A DNA stretch of 64,000 nt from Morchella semilibera (lineage: Eukaryota > Ascomycota > Pezizomycetes > Pezizales > Morchellaceae), in NCBI GenBank assembly GCA_009192285.1, contig CM018604.1, forward strand, positions 3,826,580-3,890,579, written 5' to 3'. The notes beneath the pieces are model-generated. The model did not search any database. It saw only the letters and a list, made by a program, of their open reading frames with translations, and was not told the origin of the DNA. Positions 25,659 to 37,033 of this stretch are shown piece by piece (position 1 is the first letter of the stretch; the number at the start of each line of letters is the position of its first letter). A program made the translations under genes and the position numbers.

Positions 25659-27485
25659 ATGCCCACAGACTCGCAGGATTCCCGCCCCCCCAGCCCCGAT
25701 CCCTTCGCTGGGAGTCAGGCTCAAAGATCTCCGACTCAAACGAATAGGCTATCCAGGCCGTATCTTCAATTTACCATTGCCCCTGTACGAACTCCCTCGC
25801 CCGTTACTCGTCCCCGCTCGTTTGACTAATCTTTCTCCAGCAACGATCAATTCGTCCTAACGGGAATCGGGGTTATAAGATCACGAGTATATCGGATTTC
25901 ATGGATGTTAGTTCCTCTCGTACCAGACTACACTCCAAGAATGCTGCGAAGAATATACGCTAACGTGTTGTTTAGAACAAGAGTCCAACAAAAATACCAG
26001 CACCCCTCGTTATCAGAAAGACATCCAATCCCACTCCCCAATCCGAGATACCAGCACCCCTGGTCATCAGAAAGAAATCCAACCCTGCTCCCCAATCCTA
26101 CATACCAGCACCCCTGGTCATCAGGAAGACATCCAAACTCACTCCCCAACCCGAGACACCTCTGTCACCACCGTCTCCTCCCACGCCGGGTAGGATGTCG
26201 CAGTACAGGGAAATCTCTCTGCGTGTGAGTTTGAAACTACTAGTGTCATTCACACACGATTACTGACATTCGTGCTTACAGGAGACGCACACTACTGGCG
26301 TATATGACACCGAGGAGGAGATGTTGTCAGGGTACAGGAAGGAGGTGTGTACATTTGTTATTGGCTTCTGGGAGTTATCTGACTCATTTATAGCGCCTAC
26401 ACAACAGATCCGACTCTTCTCGTAGCTCCCATGAACCCTCAGCTGAAGGTGACCAAAGTGGGTACGCCACAGATTTGCCGCAACATACCGACCCTCTCTC
26501 CGCCGCTTATGACTGGGCCACTCGGCCTGCGCTCTCGATCATACAGGATAGAGTTAAGGCCGAGCTCCGTACCGCCGCAGCCATGAAGCAGACAGACAAG
26601 GAAACACTGATTGCTTCAGCCCAGGCCGAGGCCGGAAGGGTTGCCGCAGCCGCAAAGGGCGGTCGCAGGAAGAAGAACCACGATAGCAAAGGATCCGCCC
26701 CGATGTCTTCGGACAAACTCGCAGCCGAACCGAAAGCAAACAGTGTTTCGCTTTACGCGGCCTCCGGACAGCAAGATCCCGCCCCCAAAGGCGAAGCTAC
26801 AACAGTTAGTCACCGTACCCTCATATCTCCAAAGCCATCGGCCATGGACGAGAGATGCCCCATCATGGGGACGCAGCCGGTCAGGGGAATCACCCGCGGC
26901 GAACGACCATCCAACCTTGGCAGTCAACCGGCTATCCAAGGCGCGAGGGCCATGAAGGCCGACGGTACCATGGAGAGCTCCGAGGACAGCGATTCCGACC
27001 ACGGCGAAACAAGCAGTGACACCCGCTTTGGGCACTACGCCTTCCGCAACCGCATGAGCTACAACGTCCCATTCAGTCCTCCAAGGCCAGCTTCTAAGCC
27101 CACCGCATCTAGCACCGGTTCTAGAAACGGCCACGCCTCTCTTCCCCTACTGCCCATTGACAGCGGCACCGGCGACGTCAACCTCGCCCATGCAGCGCCG
27201 ACTGGTGGTATCGCTGGAGACTGCTTTCACCCCGCCCCGCTATACCCCGAAGGCGCAGAGCTCACTCCAGACCAGCGCGCACGCCAGTACGAGTACCTCC
27301 AGCGCGAGCGCATCCGCCACGACGCATTCGTCAATAACCCAACCATCTTCAGCGATGTCAAGAAGGTCGAGGAGCAGCGCAAGGCGATGATGGCTAGGCA
27401 GAAGGGGATGATCAAGTGCTCTGTTTGCGGGAGGTGGAGGGAGCCGGGCACGAAGTGCTGTGATGTTAGGGTCGGGTGCGAATAG
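25659..27485 (+). CDS. 531-residue protein, five exons, tandem repeat and C-terminal Cys motif
   Basis: Exons: 25659-25784, 25841-25906, 25976-26224, 26282-26344, 26394-27485; all four introns are phase 0 (56, 69, 57 and 49 bases). The start is the first ATG after an in-frame stop at 25650. Exon 3 holds three 18-residue repeats of the type IPAPLVIRKTSNPTPQSE. The large last exon begins disordered and includes an Ala/Lys/Arg-rich segment (AAAAKGGRRKKNH) that may act as a nuclear signal. After a charged stretch, ERIRHDAFVNNP... is probably helical, and the end is C510-x2-C513-x9-C523-C524 plus C530. That Cys set could bind zinc. The nearby 30.8 kb gene ends in the same C-x2-C-x9-CC spacing. Donor gtacga of intron 1 is the least typical. 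Function and family are unknown. Confidence 0.75.
25994..26155 (+). repeat. Three tandem 54-base coding repeats
   Basis: Units at 25994-26047, 26048-26101 and 26102-26155 each start with ataccagcacccct. They are well conserved and in frame within exon 3 of the 531-residue gene. Units 2 and 3 share cctggtcatcag, which differs from unit 1. The 54-base length keeps the frame, so copy number can vary without disrupting the protein. Confidence 0.9.
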
Positions 27486-30400
27486 GCGAGGGCAGCGGAA
27501 AAATGCGGCGGTCATAGGTGATATAACAGTGGTCATTGTAGGTTTTATGCTGGCTTTGTCTGTGATGGCGGAAAAATTGTAGGGAGTTTGCGGTGACTCT
27601 ATCACCGCTTGTATGGTTTTCTAATTTTCTCTTCTCTTCTGTAATAATAGATGTTATCAAAATTGATCATCTCGTTCGTAAAATGGTACCAAAATCTGTA
27701 TTTTCTCAGGTCTAAACCAGCTAGGGTATTTCTCGAGATGTACTGCTTTTAAGTCTATACAGCGGTATGCCGCGGAAAAAAGAAACAGGGAGCACAAAAA
27801 AAAAATCAGTGCGTTGGCACACAGGCCGGATCACCAACTATCACTCACCATAGATCCCACCGACAATCCGAAACAAACAAACAATGGGAAAACAAAACTG
27901 CTCAGCTCAAGACCGCCGGACAGATCCCCCACCTTGAGACAAGAAATCTAAATATATTTACCCCCGCCCGTACCAAATACCATCTAGTCTCCTTCGCCGC
28001 GCCTGCCGACCTGGTAGTTCGATGGTACAACTTCCAGCGCTAGAGTGCAAGAGAACAATCGACTCCATAGGGACACAAGTCGATGTAGAACGCAACACGC
28101 AAACCCAGCAGTAAAGCACGAAAGAAACATGCGCATAAAGAAACGAAAGAAGCTCCCAACGTCTGAGGAGTGGGCTGGGATATTCTCATTCTGTAGGATA
28201 CTATTTTCCCTTCTTTCACCTATTTAACCTTTCCTTCACACAGATATCAACCTACCCACAATCCCTCGGGCGCTTGTAACTCCCGCGATCTCACCTCTTT
28301 CGTTCTACGCCGAGGTCACCTGTAGCAATTGGCTGTCCCCACTGTAATTAAGTACATTTTCAACACCTACCGGTAAAAAACGACGCCCTCTCAAACACCG
28401 GCTGCCCTAGTATACGGACCCAAACCAAGACCCAGACATATCCTCGCGGGCAAGGGAACCGGCCATAGGACCCGTCGACCATCAAATTATACACCACATG
28501 TTTTGCTACAACCCCGTATACCCACCGCAATACTGGGCCAATATATACATACATACCCTGAGTTAGTCATCCATCGCCCCCCCCAAAAAGGAGACCCAAC
28601 ACCCTGCCTGCTCTCGCCCACGACGGCGATACACCGCGCCACGATAGGTCCCGAACAACGGCGCCGTAAGAGACTCACATAGAGCACAAGTTTTTGAGAA
28701 TTTGCGCCCGCCGTGAGGTGCGAGAGGGAGATGTAGCGATTTTTCCTGTTACGTGCTGTCTGCTGTGGCGGCTGCGTGTGTGACAGATTCAGGAAGGTTT
28801 GGGGGTTGGCGTGCGGCTCTGCCACGTTGCTGGCTAGCGTGTCAAGGATTGACTGCAGCAACCAACCCACTACTCTCAACAGCTACTGCGCTTCTAATTC
28901 GCCGAGATGTTCTGCAGCACCGAGGACGCCCGCAAACCACGCATCTACCTATAAGGAACTATTCCGCCATTGCAAAGAACAGATATCAGCACAGGACCAG
29001 GTGCGGAGAGGAAACCCATATCGACGCTCCGCCGTAACGGCTGCCCGACTGCATGGACGCTGCTGTCAAATTTTAATATGGAATCCGCCATGCCTCCAGG
29101 GCAAACCAACCAGTCACTAGTAACCGCCCTTTAGCCTCCCCATGGCGGCGGCGGCGGTGGAAGAAAAAATCCCGGGCTTGTGGGAGGAGACGCAGATGGC
29201 CTTATACAGAGGGGGCTCGGATACTAGCACTGGCAGAGAATGCATAGAAGGAATAATCTAGGTGAGGATGTTCCGTTTAAGAGGTTATGGGTTTCCATAT
29301 CTAACATCATTGGTCAGATCACGGAGAAGGGCAGACGCAATAAAGCGGCTGTAGGGCTCTCGATTTTACCAGCTTTACCCGGAAACATAAACCTTCCGGG
29401 AGACGTGGAGCCTTTGGTCGGGTTTTCTGCTCTCGTAGTTCGTGGATATGGACCAAGTAGAATTTAGTTATAGCATACGTGCTTTGCTGTTTGGAATCAG
29501 TGTTGGATGATAGAAGTCTTCTCTACTCCCACAGAAACGCTAGGTTGAATCCTTTATTATTTCGGCGCGGCGGTATTCATATCCCAAGCCCACGGGAGCA
29601 GCTCGGTGGAGGGCAACAGGCCATTGAAGAGCCACGCTGTAGTACAACGGGGACTTTGTGCGAGATTAAGGGGGTCTATGTTGTGTACATCGGCGCTCCT
29701 CGGCGGGTGTGTTACATGTACGGGGGTGTATCATTTAGTCCGGTACCTAAATTCTGTCTATCTAGGGCGGCGGAGGGATAGGTACGTGGTCCAGACGTAA
29801 TCCACAGCTAAGAATGCCCTAAATGGATCCATAGGCAGCCTTAACGGATTATGGGATGGGTAGCCGCGACCCGCACGAGAGAATATTTATTGAGGGCCCT
29901 GAGAGATGCATTGGGTGCTTGCTCTCCCGATAATGTCGAGCCAATCAAGGAGTTGAGTCCTGTCAGTGGGTGAAGGAATATCTGGGGAGACTTTAAATGT
30001 GAGAAAGGATTAATTGGTGGTAGTCCGGGGGAGAAATAGCTTTCATAATTATTGTTTAAATTACTGAGTGCCAGAATGTCGGATTATTTCGCAGGGCGAA
30101 CGTGCGATAGTTTTGAACGTGAAACTATACCGCAACGCCGAGGTTCTGTTGTTGAAGATTTGAATGATTCCATCGCTTATGCATTGGGGGAATACGTTGA
30201 TGTAGCTGCTTCGCACCCTTAGGCCTATCCTGGCCGGCATGCTGAGTGTAGTAAAATATCTTCTTCGCTATCGAGTTCCATCAAACGCATGGTTCTTCCC
30301 CTTGCGCTGTAAGGCTACTGCGGCTCAACAACTACACAACATTGGCCGGCCCTTTTCACTGTTGTGTGTGTGTCTTTTTATCCCACCCGCGCAACAAGCG

Positions 30401-30766
30401 CCCTTTGAGAACCGCGATTAATGCCCCGCTATAGGAAGAGCGCTGAAGATAAAGTCAAGCAATTAAGATCCACGCCCTACGCCGTCCACGGCATCCAGAC
30501 CTCATTTTGCCACGACCGTCGATTGATCACTTGTATTCAACTCCCAACTTTTCTCCACTCGCTTAACAAATCCTTAGCTTCCCCCACCAACAATCGCAAC
30601 CGCCACCACAAAAAAAACGTCATCCAAACCTCCGCTGCACAAACCTCCTAACGCAACCTGTCACGACCATCAACACCGCCACAAGTCACCCGCAACCACC
30701 GCAGCGTCCGAACTTCACAACATCCTCACAATCAACCTTCCTCGCCCCGCCTGGGCAACCGTCAAC
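27486..30766. other. Gene-free stretch and leader of the next gene
   Basis: I see no supported gene. A short ggc microsatellite lies near 29145. From about 30590 to 30766 the plus strand becomes C/A-rich and G-poor, which I read as the leader of the gene at 30767. Confidence 0.5.
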
Positions 30767-31540
30767 ATGTCCTTCAACACCGCCCCCACCACCGCTGCCG
30801 CACCACTTCCGGGCGAACCTCCAAAGACTGCACCTGCGCCCCTGCCGCAGACAACACAGCTAGCTGGATATGCCGATGTCGACACCTACGACTACGGCGA
30901 CGAGGACTACGACGATGACGAGGATGACGAGGATGACGATGACGACGACTACTCCAGCGACGACGGTGCCAGTGCGACTCCTGCAACCCACCATGAGGAT
31001 TCCAACGAAGCCTCCATCTACCGCGAGATCCCACTCGACTTCCTGACCAACATCACACTCCAACAAACGCGCCACCCCCTCCCCGGCAACCCCACAACCT
31101 CCCACCTCCCCACCCCTCCGCTCACACCCACGGCCTCCACCGGCCCCTTCCTGACCCCGCAGCAACACTCCCGCCTCCGGTACATCCGCGCAATCTGCGG
31201 CCCGCTCCCGCACGCATACCACCACATCGACGTCCGGTCACACCAGTACGAGCCCGCCCCGCGCTTCCAGTACCGCCTGCGCCAGGACGGCACCGCGCCG
31301 CTGGAGGAGATGCTCGACGATCTCGCCGTGCTCTACCTCATCTATCCGGAGCATGTGGCGCTGTTCACGCTCATGGCCCAGACGTTCCGCGCGGCCGCCG
31401 GTGGCGTAAGAACAGGGGCATACATGGTCAGGGCTATGAATGCGTTGCCGCATTTGAGGTATTTGGTTGGTTTTTGTAGGAGGTGCTTTGCGACCGGTGT
31501 CGGCGGAACCGTGTGCTGTGGCACAGTGATACCCGTGTAG
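30767..31540 (+). CDS. Acidic-patch protein with C-terminal CxxC-x9-CC motif
   Basis: This is a single exon of 257 residues, with ATG in a good fungal context (caacatgtc). Residues 1-35 are Pro/Ala-rich. Residues 36-66 are almost entirely Asp, Glu and Tyr. Residues 100-130 are Pro/Thr-rich. From about 130 the protein becomes globular and probably helical (RLRYIRAICGPLP..., LDDLAVLYLIYPEHVALFTLMAQTFRAA). It ends with C237-x2-C240-x9-C250-C251. The third codon position is strongly C-biased, supporting real coding. The Cys spacing equals that at the end of the 25.7-27.5 kb gene, hinting at a shared small metal-binding tail. No known family recognised. Confidence 0.82.
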   Translation: MSFNTAPTTAAAPLPGEPPKTAPAPLPQTTQLAGYADVDTYDYGDEDYDDDEDDEDDDDDDYSSDDGASATPATHHEDSNEASIYREIPLDFLTNITLQQTRHPLPGNPTTSHLPTPPLTPTASTGPFLTPQQHSRLRYIRAICGPLPHAYHHIDVRSHQYEPAPRFQYRLRQDGTAPLEEMLDDLAVLYLIYPEHVALFTLMAQTFRAAAGGVRTGAYMVRAMNALPHLRYLVGFCRRCFATGVGGTVCCGTVIPV

Positions 31541-33407
31541 TGCGTGCTGGGGGAGGGTGTTGGAGTGGGTTTAGTGCTGTGGGGGAGGTTCGGCGGCGGG
31601 AGAGTGGAGTACTAATAGGTTTTGAGTAGGCTATGTCCGCGAACGCGGTTTCAGGCTACTAATCTCCAGGAGCGGAGCTTTGGCGACATCCACCGGTTCA
31701 ACCTCCACCAATACGTACATCACCTTTCTTTCCGCATCTTGCCACGCGCCAATACCACCACCGGCACGTCGCTTGTTGATTCCTCCGCACTGATCTACCA
31801 CCATCTACCCCGATACACCCAATCTCACCCCTTCTTGTTGTTCCTCTGTTGGAGTTCTGGCGCTGCGCTTCTTTCCCTTCTTCTTGCTTGGGTTCTCGCA
31901 CTGCGCCCTCTTTTTTCCTTCCCTGTTCGAATAGATTCAGGCAGTCCTGATAGCGGCCCTACCGAGGGACTCGCAGCCATGTACAATTAAGTACCCCATA
32001 GACAGCCAGTTTCCCGCGTCCGCCGTTTCTCTGTAACTATACTGTATTATAGCTTTAATATAGTACATTCGGCGAGAGATCTACAGTGTCAACTTGATAT
32101 AGAAATATTACGAGCGTGGTTTAAACTAGCAATGGTGAAACAGGTGGATGATCCGATGGCGCCAGCTCTGGCTGTATGTTCATCAAGCAGCGGTATACGG
32201 CGCTCCATTGGTCCAGGTGGGCGTCAGGGCGGAGGAACAAGGTGACATGATTGAGCAGCCATTCTGGTGGCGGTGTGAACACCAGACGCTCGAGAGTCCA
32301 TGACCTTTTTTTCCTCTCGTTTCTTTTGGTCTAGCAATTGCATGCAGCCTCACTGAAATGGCAATAGCGTGCGGCTTTCTTCCTCGCCGCGTATCCACCC
32401 ATCCACTCCCGTTCCAACCAGTAACGCCGTAGCTAAAGCAGGGTGGAAAAGAAAACCACGAGAAAAAAAAATCCGGGCGAGCCTCTGGTTCAAACAAAGG
32501 ACTAGTTCAAACTTGCACTGTAAGTCACTGCTGGATACAGTTCCTCTGCTCGTGTGGGGTGGTGGAGCGCGGGGTGTTAAACCTTCTTGCTTACTTCAAC
32601 AACTAGAAAAAAAAAAAGAAACAAGGAACACAGTGTAGTCATATTACAACCGGGTGACACGCCATGACGCACAAAGTCGTGCCAGTCCACACCTCATACT
32701 CTAGTAACAACCCACACCTTCTTCCAACAACCGAGCAACTTCACCGTCAAAGAAAGCGTATACTAGAAAAGGAACTAATTCTTTTAATATACACTCTTCC
32801 CCACGAGCAAAACCTATTATCATCGCCATTCCTTCCCCTCCACTGGTATATTGCCCACACATAACACACGAGGCACCGAGAACATCCTACCCTCCCGCCC
32901 ACGCGCAGCACTAGAGCTACTGTCTTCGGATTCTGTTTGGCACTCATATCTACCACCCCCGTTCAACCATCAAGCGCCCCCTCCCTCCCCCACCGCCCGC
33001 ACAGACACCACTGCCAGCACCGCTCGCCGACACAGAACAATACCATACAATTCACTCTCTCCGCTCTTTCCAAGTCGGTGTTCCTCCACCGATAGGCGGC
33101 TGCGCCCACAAACACCCCACCGTCGGGCGGTAGAGGCAATTGCGCAGAATGAGGAAAGCAGGGAAGGGAAAGGTTTATGAATGTTCGCCGCAGTGGTAAA
33201 GATGACGACAAGCTCTGCCCTGTCTCTCACCAAACTACCTGCGGCTATAAAAGGATGAGCCACACTAGCTCTTCCGATATACTATTAACGGTACTACACT
33301 CGGCACCTCGGAGACAGGTAAATAGGCGCTCTTTGAGGGTTCTCATGATGCGTAGGGGGGGGGGGGGGGGCTGGGGGCTCGGTTGCTGATAAACTAGGAT
33401 CGGGGTT
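31541..33407. other. Gene-free stretch
   Basis: The long open frames here (31622-31990 and 32851-33180) begin without ATG and have Pro/Ser or hydrophobic low-complexity content, so I do not call them genes. A run of about 17 G lies at 33354-33370. Confidence 0.45.
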
Positions 33408-33887
33408 ATGCTCCTACTTCATGTATCTCTTTTCCGTCGATTCGCAATCGCCGCATCAACACAAGAAGTCAGCCCTCACTATCCTTTCCGTACTGGAAAC
33501 AATGTGGGAGAACCAGCAGATAATGCTTGGTGTAATGGCTGCGGTGTCATATCTTCCGGCCGAAGCGCAACATATCGCTGGGGGTTGTTTGACCTGATGT
33601 CCCAAAGCTCCTTAGTGATGCTATTACCGACTGTTTGGTTGAACATGGCGACTGGGGAGCCCCTATCTGGGGGTAGTGTGACCTTCCTCTGTCAACAACG
33701 GATGGAAGGGGAAAGAGCGGGGCAGTGCTTGGATAGTTCTAGATACAAGTGGTTTGTTCCGAACTCGGGCACTAACGAAATTCAATCGCTGATGAGCCAT
33801 GCCTTTAGAGCCTTTCATGGCTCTTACTCCTTGAAAGACATCACTTATGTTGATCTTGGAACGTACGTCTTGGAATACCTCAAATAA
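33408..33887 (+). CDS. Possible small secreted protein, tentative
   Basis: This open frame of 159 residues starts at an ATG. The first ~17 residues (MLLLHVSLFRRFAIAAS) resemble a signal peptide. The rest has varied composition with four Cys and a C-terminal segment YSLKDITYVDLGTYVLEYL. There is no recognised domain. An ORF of this length could occur by chance in 64 kb, and the leader is not G-poor as for the neighbouring genes, so confidence is limited. Confidence 0.35.
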   Translation: MLLLHVSLFRRFAIAASTQEVSPHYPFRTGNNVGEPADNAWCNGCGVISSGRSATYRWGLFDLMSQSSLVMLLPTVWLNMATGEPLSGGSVTFLCQQRMEGERAGQCLDSSRYKWFVPNSGTNEIQSLMSHAFRAFHGSYSLKDITYVDLGTYVLEYLK

Positions 33888-34050
33888 CTGTACGCACACT
33901 TGAATAATCTTCAGGGCATATAAGAAACAACCAAAGCTCTAGTGAATCTATACCATAGAGAACCTTTGTAGGCCTACTGAGCCTAGCAACACGTAAAACA
34001 TCATTAGCACAAGCCGAAATCCAAAGTGATAAAACACACCTACGTCAAAC

Positions 34051-34332
34051 ATGTCCCCCGCTTCAAAAAGAATCTCTCTCCGGAACAAAATCGCCGTCCT
34101 AGAAACCAAAATCAGAACACTTCAAGAGCGAGTCAACAGCCTAGGCGAGTATCTCTATGCTACCTTCCAACCCGCCCATATTACCCAACACCAGAGTGTA
34201 ACGCAGGCAGCTGTTGAGGCTGAGAAAGCTTCTCTCAGAAAGAAGATGGAGGATGCGAGAGTGATAATTAAAGAGTATGAGTTGAATATCATTGCGATTC
34301 AGGAGGGGATTGCGAGGAGGATTCTGGGTTGA
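34051..34332 (+). CDS. Small coiled-coil hairpin protein (array member 1)
   Basis: Single exon of 93 residues, ATG preceded by a G-poor leader ending tcaaac. Residues ~8-42 form a heptad-rich helix (LRNKIAVLETKIRTLQERV). A polar turn QPAHITQHQS follows, then a second long helix (EKASLRKKMEDARVIIKEYEL) to near the end. The expected fold is an antiparallel helical hairpin or a dimeric coiled coil. There is no signal peptide or membrane segment, so it is probably cytosolic or nuclear. It is the first of a co-oriented array of such genes. Function unknown. Confidence 0.72.
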   Translation: MSPASKRISLRNKIAVLETKIRTLQERVNSLGEYLYATFQPAHITQHQSVTQAAVEAEKASLRKKMEDARVIIKEYELNIIAIQEGIARRILG

Positions 34333-34767
34333 GTTAGATGGGTAAAGATGGGAAGGCTGCAGAGGCGAGATGCAAGAGGACCCACTATGCGCTATCTAGG
34401 AATTAAGCGATGAATGAAATCTGAATCTGCAAAGGTGTTCTAGTGAAGAGTTATAATTATGGGTTCGTGGTGACTGTTACGGAAGCGCTCGCCCAGGTCC
34501 AGAGACCATTGGGTCCAGGAGCCTTACAATATATCTCACTTCGCGCTCTTAGGGCACACACTAGGTGGCATAATATACCCCTGCCTGTATATCTCTCAGA
34601 ACAGGTAGTCCCGTTGACAGACACTTTCTTTACCCACCATATAAGTTCATTCCTCTTCGCTCACGTTCTACTTCCTGACTGCATCCCACCCCGATCCAGC
34701 TCCGCATCATTTAATCCCATATTTGCATATATCTACGCACAACTACTCTCAATCCTTCAAATACACG

Positions 34768-35277
34768 ATGGAAACAGTCGAGTCCGCGCTGCCCACTCTT
34801 TCCCTTGATGAACCAAAGGAGCAGCCAACCACAAGAACTCCTGGGATCAGGGCTCAAGAAGACAATGAGCAGTGCCCACAGCTAGCCGATGTCCCTAACA
34901 AACCAAGAGGCGGCTTTCCCGATGAAGCTCTGGCCGAATGGGCGCGCCAGCAACAGATCCTCGAAGAATTCGAAGCTGAGATTAAAGCTATGGAGGGCTT
35001 GATCGAAGAGGTTGCGGCCCAGTACGGGATCGTTAGATGCGGCGAGATCTGGATATTTGAGCCGATGGGCCTGTCAGTTGAGGATGAGGAGGAGGCACAG
35101 GTTATCCTACAGCTGTTGTGGACAGGGTATGACGGCGACCAGCTGAGGCGCGACCGTGAAAACGAGAAGGAGGATGAAGACATGGAGGAGGGTGGGGTTG
35201 ACTGGGGTGTTTGTGGGCAGGATGACCAGCATGGCGCATGCGACTTGCGTGGTTATGAGGACGAAGAGGCGTGGTAG
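34768..35277 (+). CDS. Acidic coiled-coil protein with helix-YG motif (array member 2)
   Basis: The start is ATG 34768 (METVESALP). The frame is open further upstream, but the leader sequence there does not look coding. The protein has 169 residues. Residues 1-50 are disordered. Residues 52-87 are a strong amphipathic helix (ALAEWARQQQILEEFEAEI...) ending in A-x-Y86-G87, the helix-YG signature seen in three other array genes. After a short Trp/Phe segment (GEIWIFEPMG) comes an acidic helix and a very acidic, Trp-containing tail. No known domain. Charge suggests a binding partner that is basic; this is inference. Confidence 0.7.
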   Translation: METVESALPTLSLDEPKEQPTTRTPGIRAQEDNEQCPQLADVPNKPRGGFPDEALAEWARQQQILEEFEAEIKAMEGLIEEVAAQYGIVRCGEIWIFEPMGLSVEDEEEAQVILQLLWTGYDGDQLRRDRENEKEDEDMEEGGVDWGVCGQDDQHGACDLRGYEDEEAW

Positions 35278-35776
35278 GGAGGGTTTGAATAAGTTTGAGG
35301 TGGGAACATTGTTGCGTAAATGTTTCTCTGTTTAGGTTGCTTGCGGTAGTTTGTGGGGGAGGCGACGGACGATGAACCTCATGTTCCCCATTTTGTTTCC
35401 CACATGTAGCTTTAGATGCCCGGCTCAAGTCGCTTTCTTGATTGTTGCTTTCTCAACTGCACGAGGGAGGAGTACTGCTCTTTCAATTACCAAAAGATTT
35501 TCTTGAAAAGACCTTGTGCAGATTTTCAATATGTAACGGTTGTCAGGTGCAGCAAATCAAATCCTACCATCCTACCACTACTTAAAATTACGCACACAAG
35601 AAACCCAAAACCAACAAAAAAAAACCTCTAATACCCACCACGGTCCCGCAACTACCAATTTCACCCACTCACTTAACACCCCCCACACCAGCGGTGCCTT
35701 CACCAAACGCACTACACCCATCGCCCCCGTCACCCCCTGCTTCACAGCTGTCATCGCTTTACCATCTCTGCAAACC

Positions 35777-36058
35777 ATGATCATCTCCCCCACAATTATC
35801 CGACTTTCACTGCGTCTTCGCCGCCTCAGAAAGCGGCACCAAAGGCTCACCAGGAAGCTCAAAGCGCTCGACAGAACCATCGAAATCCACCGTTGGCTAA
35901 GCGACAACGAGGCGCCCACACCACCAGAGAAGGAGGCGATGCACCTAGCGCGCCAGGAAGTGTTGGATAGGATGGTGGATGTGGCCGAGGATGTCAATAT
36001 TGTTGAGAGCCGCATATTGACTATGAGGAGTGAGAGGGCTCGGAAGAGGAGGAGCTAG
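35777..36058 (+). CDS. Basic coiled-coil hairpin protein (array member 3)
   Basis: Start chosen at ATG 35777 after a long G-poor leader. The frame is open upstream, but that part is Pro/Thr-rich leader-like sequence. 93 residues. Helix 1 (residues ~7-38) is extremely Arg/Lys/Leu-rich (LRLRRLRKRHQRLTRKLK), the turn is SDNEAPTPPEK, and helix 2 is mixed-charge (ARQEVLDRMVDVAEDVNIVESRI). The tail RARKRRS could be a nuclear signal. It has the same length and two-helix layout as the gene at 34051. Confidence 0.68.
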   Translation: MIISPTIIRLSLRLRRLRKRHQRLTRKLKALDRTIEIHRWLSDNEAPTPPEKEAMHLARQEVLDRMVDVAEDVNIVESRILTMRSERARKRRS

Positions 36059-36568
36059 GCGGCGTGGAAGACAAGGGGGAGCTTGGGTTGAGTAGCTTGT
36101 GAACCACAACTAGGTTGGGCTGTTGGGTTAATCGCGGGTCACTGGCTATCACTCGCTATTCGTCGAGTGATGGAACGTGATTAAGGAACCTGTCTATGGA
36201 GACTGAGGGGTGGAGTTTGGAGATGTATGAGTATTACTAGAGGGGTTTAAGAAAGTGGACCGGCAATGAAAAGGATTTTCTACGTTACGCCATATGACTT
36301 TCTTGCAAGTGATACAAGATAGTATTTAGAGTTGGCAAGCTGGTCATGATCACGGGCAAAAAGGACAGACACATATGAATTGTGCAGGTGGGTCTGAAAA
36401 CGGCGGGACAGGGGCGGGCCTGTACTCGATAGTATTACCAATTTGTCACTGTATTGCAGCATAACCTTCTCCTCGTCTCAATGCTGCTCACAATCCTTTC
36501 CCAACCAATTCAAGTTCAGCTAACGGAGCCACCACACACTATCACCCCCTGCTACCAATCAACTAGCC

Positions 36569-36934
36569 ATGTTAGAACTATCCTCGAGGAAAAGAGAGCT
36601 CAAGGCTCGCCTTCTTTATTATGATGAGCGCATTGGGGAGCTCAGAAGAGCCATTCTGGATCTCCACCCTGCACCGCCCAGAGGTTCACAGGGAGCTCAT
36701 AAGTACAGAAAATATGACAAGTCCAAGGTCAGGCATATGCGGCTCGAGCAGGAGCTGCTCCATACTGATCGCCGCGAGCTGGTGGCCATGATTGAGCGTG
36801 AGTATGGGAGGGGTATCATCAGGAAATGGAGGAAAAAGGATAAAGAAAGGAGGCAGGAAAAGAGAGCGGAGGTAGCCGGAGGAGAGACAACGGGAGAGAA
36901 GATTATGAACGCTGTTTGCTTCTGGAAGAAATGA
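36569..36934 (+). CDS. Coiled-coil protein with LHP, KVR and YG motifs (array member 4)
   Basis: Single exon, 121 residues. Helix 1 (residues 5-31) ends in L32-H33-P34. After a Gly/Lys-rich loop comes K53-V54-R55 and helix 2 (MRLEQELLHTDRRELVAMIERE) ending in Y79-G80. The LHP-to-KVR spacing is identical in the gene at 56081. The LEQ...YG part matches both halves of the gene at 39749. This protein therefore links the two motif sets of the array. A strongly basic Lys/Arg tail follows. The leader is C/T/A-rich and G-poor. Function unknown. Confidence 0.78.
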   Translation: MLELSSRKRELKARLLYYDERIGELRRAILDLHPAPPRGSQGAHKYRKYDKSKVRHMRLEQELLHTDRRELVAMIEREYGRGIIRKWRKKDKERRQEKRAEVAGGETTGEKIMNAVCFWKK

Positions 36935-37033
36935 GAGGCGGATACATACTTTATAAATTAGCAAAAATTAACTGATGCCTCAAAGCGAACGTCTTCATGA
37001 TACTTGATGCATATTCGGAATAAGTTCAGGACC

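Noticed and set aside
25235-25747. 170-codon open frame on the plus strand
   Set aside because: It overlaps exon 1 of the five-exon gene in another frame, and its N-terminal part is leader-like. The spliced model with five phase-consistent exons explains the region better.
25905-26228. 107-codon frame through the 54-base repeats
   Set aside because: A wrong-frame reading of exon 3. The correct frame is fixed by the splice sites at 25975 and 26225.
26616-27134. 172-codon minus-strand frame
   Set aside because: Shadow of the G/C-biased coding exon on the plus strand.
30860-31225. Minus-strand frames opposite the acidic gene
   Set aside because: Low-complexity complement of Asp/Glu and Pro codons; no independent signal.
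31622-31990. 122-codon frame with hydrophobic segment
   Set aside because: It opens at TTG and has no Met until near its end; no splice signal supplies a start.
32851-33180. 109-codon Pro/Ser/Thr-rich frame
   Set aside because: It opens at TTG and its composition follows the C-rich DNA.
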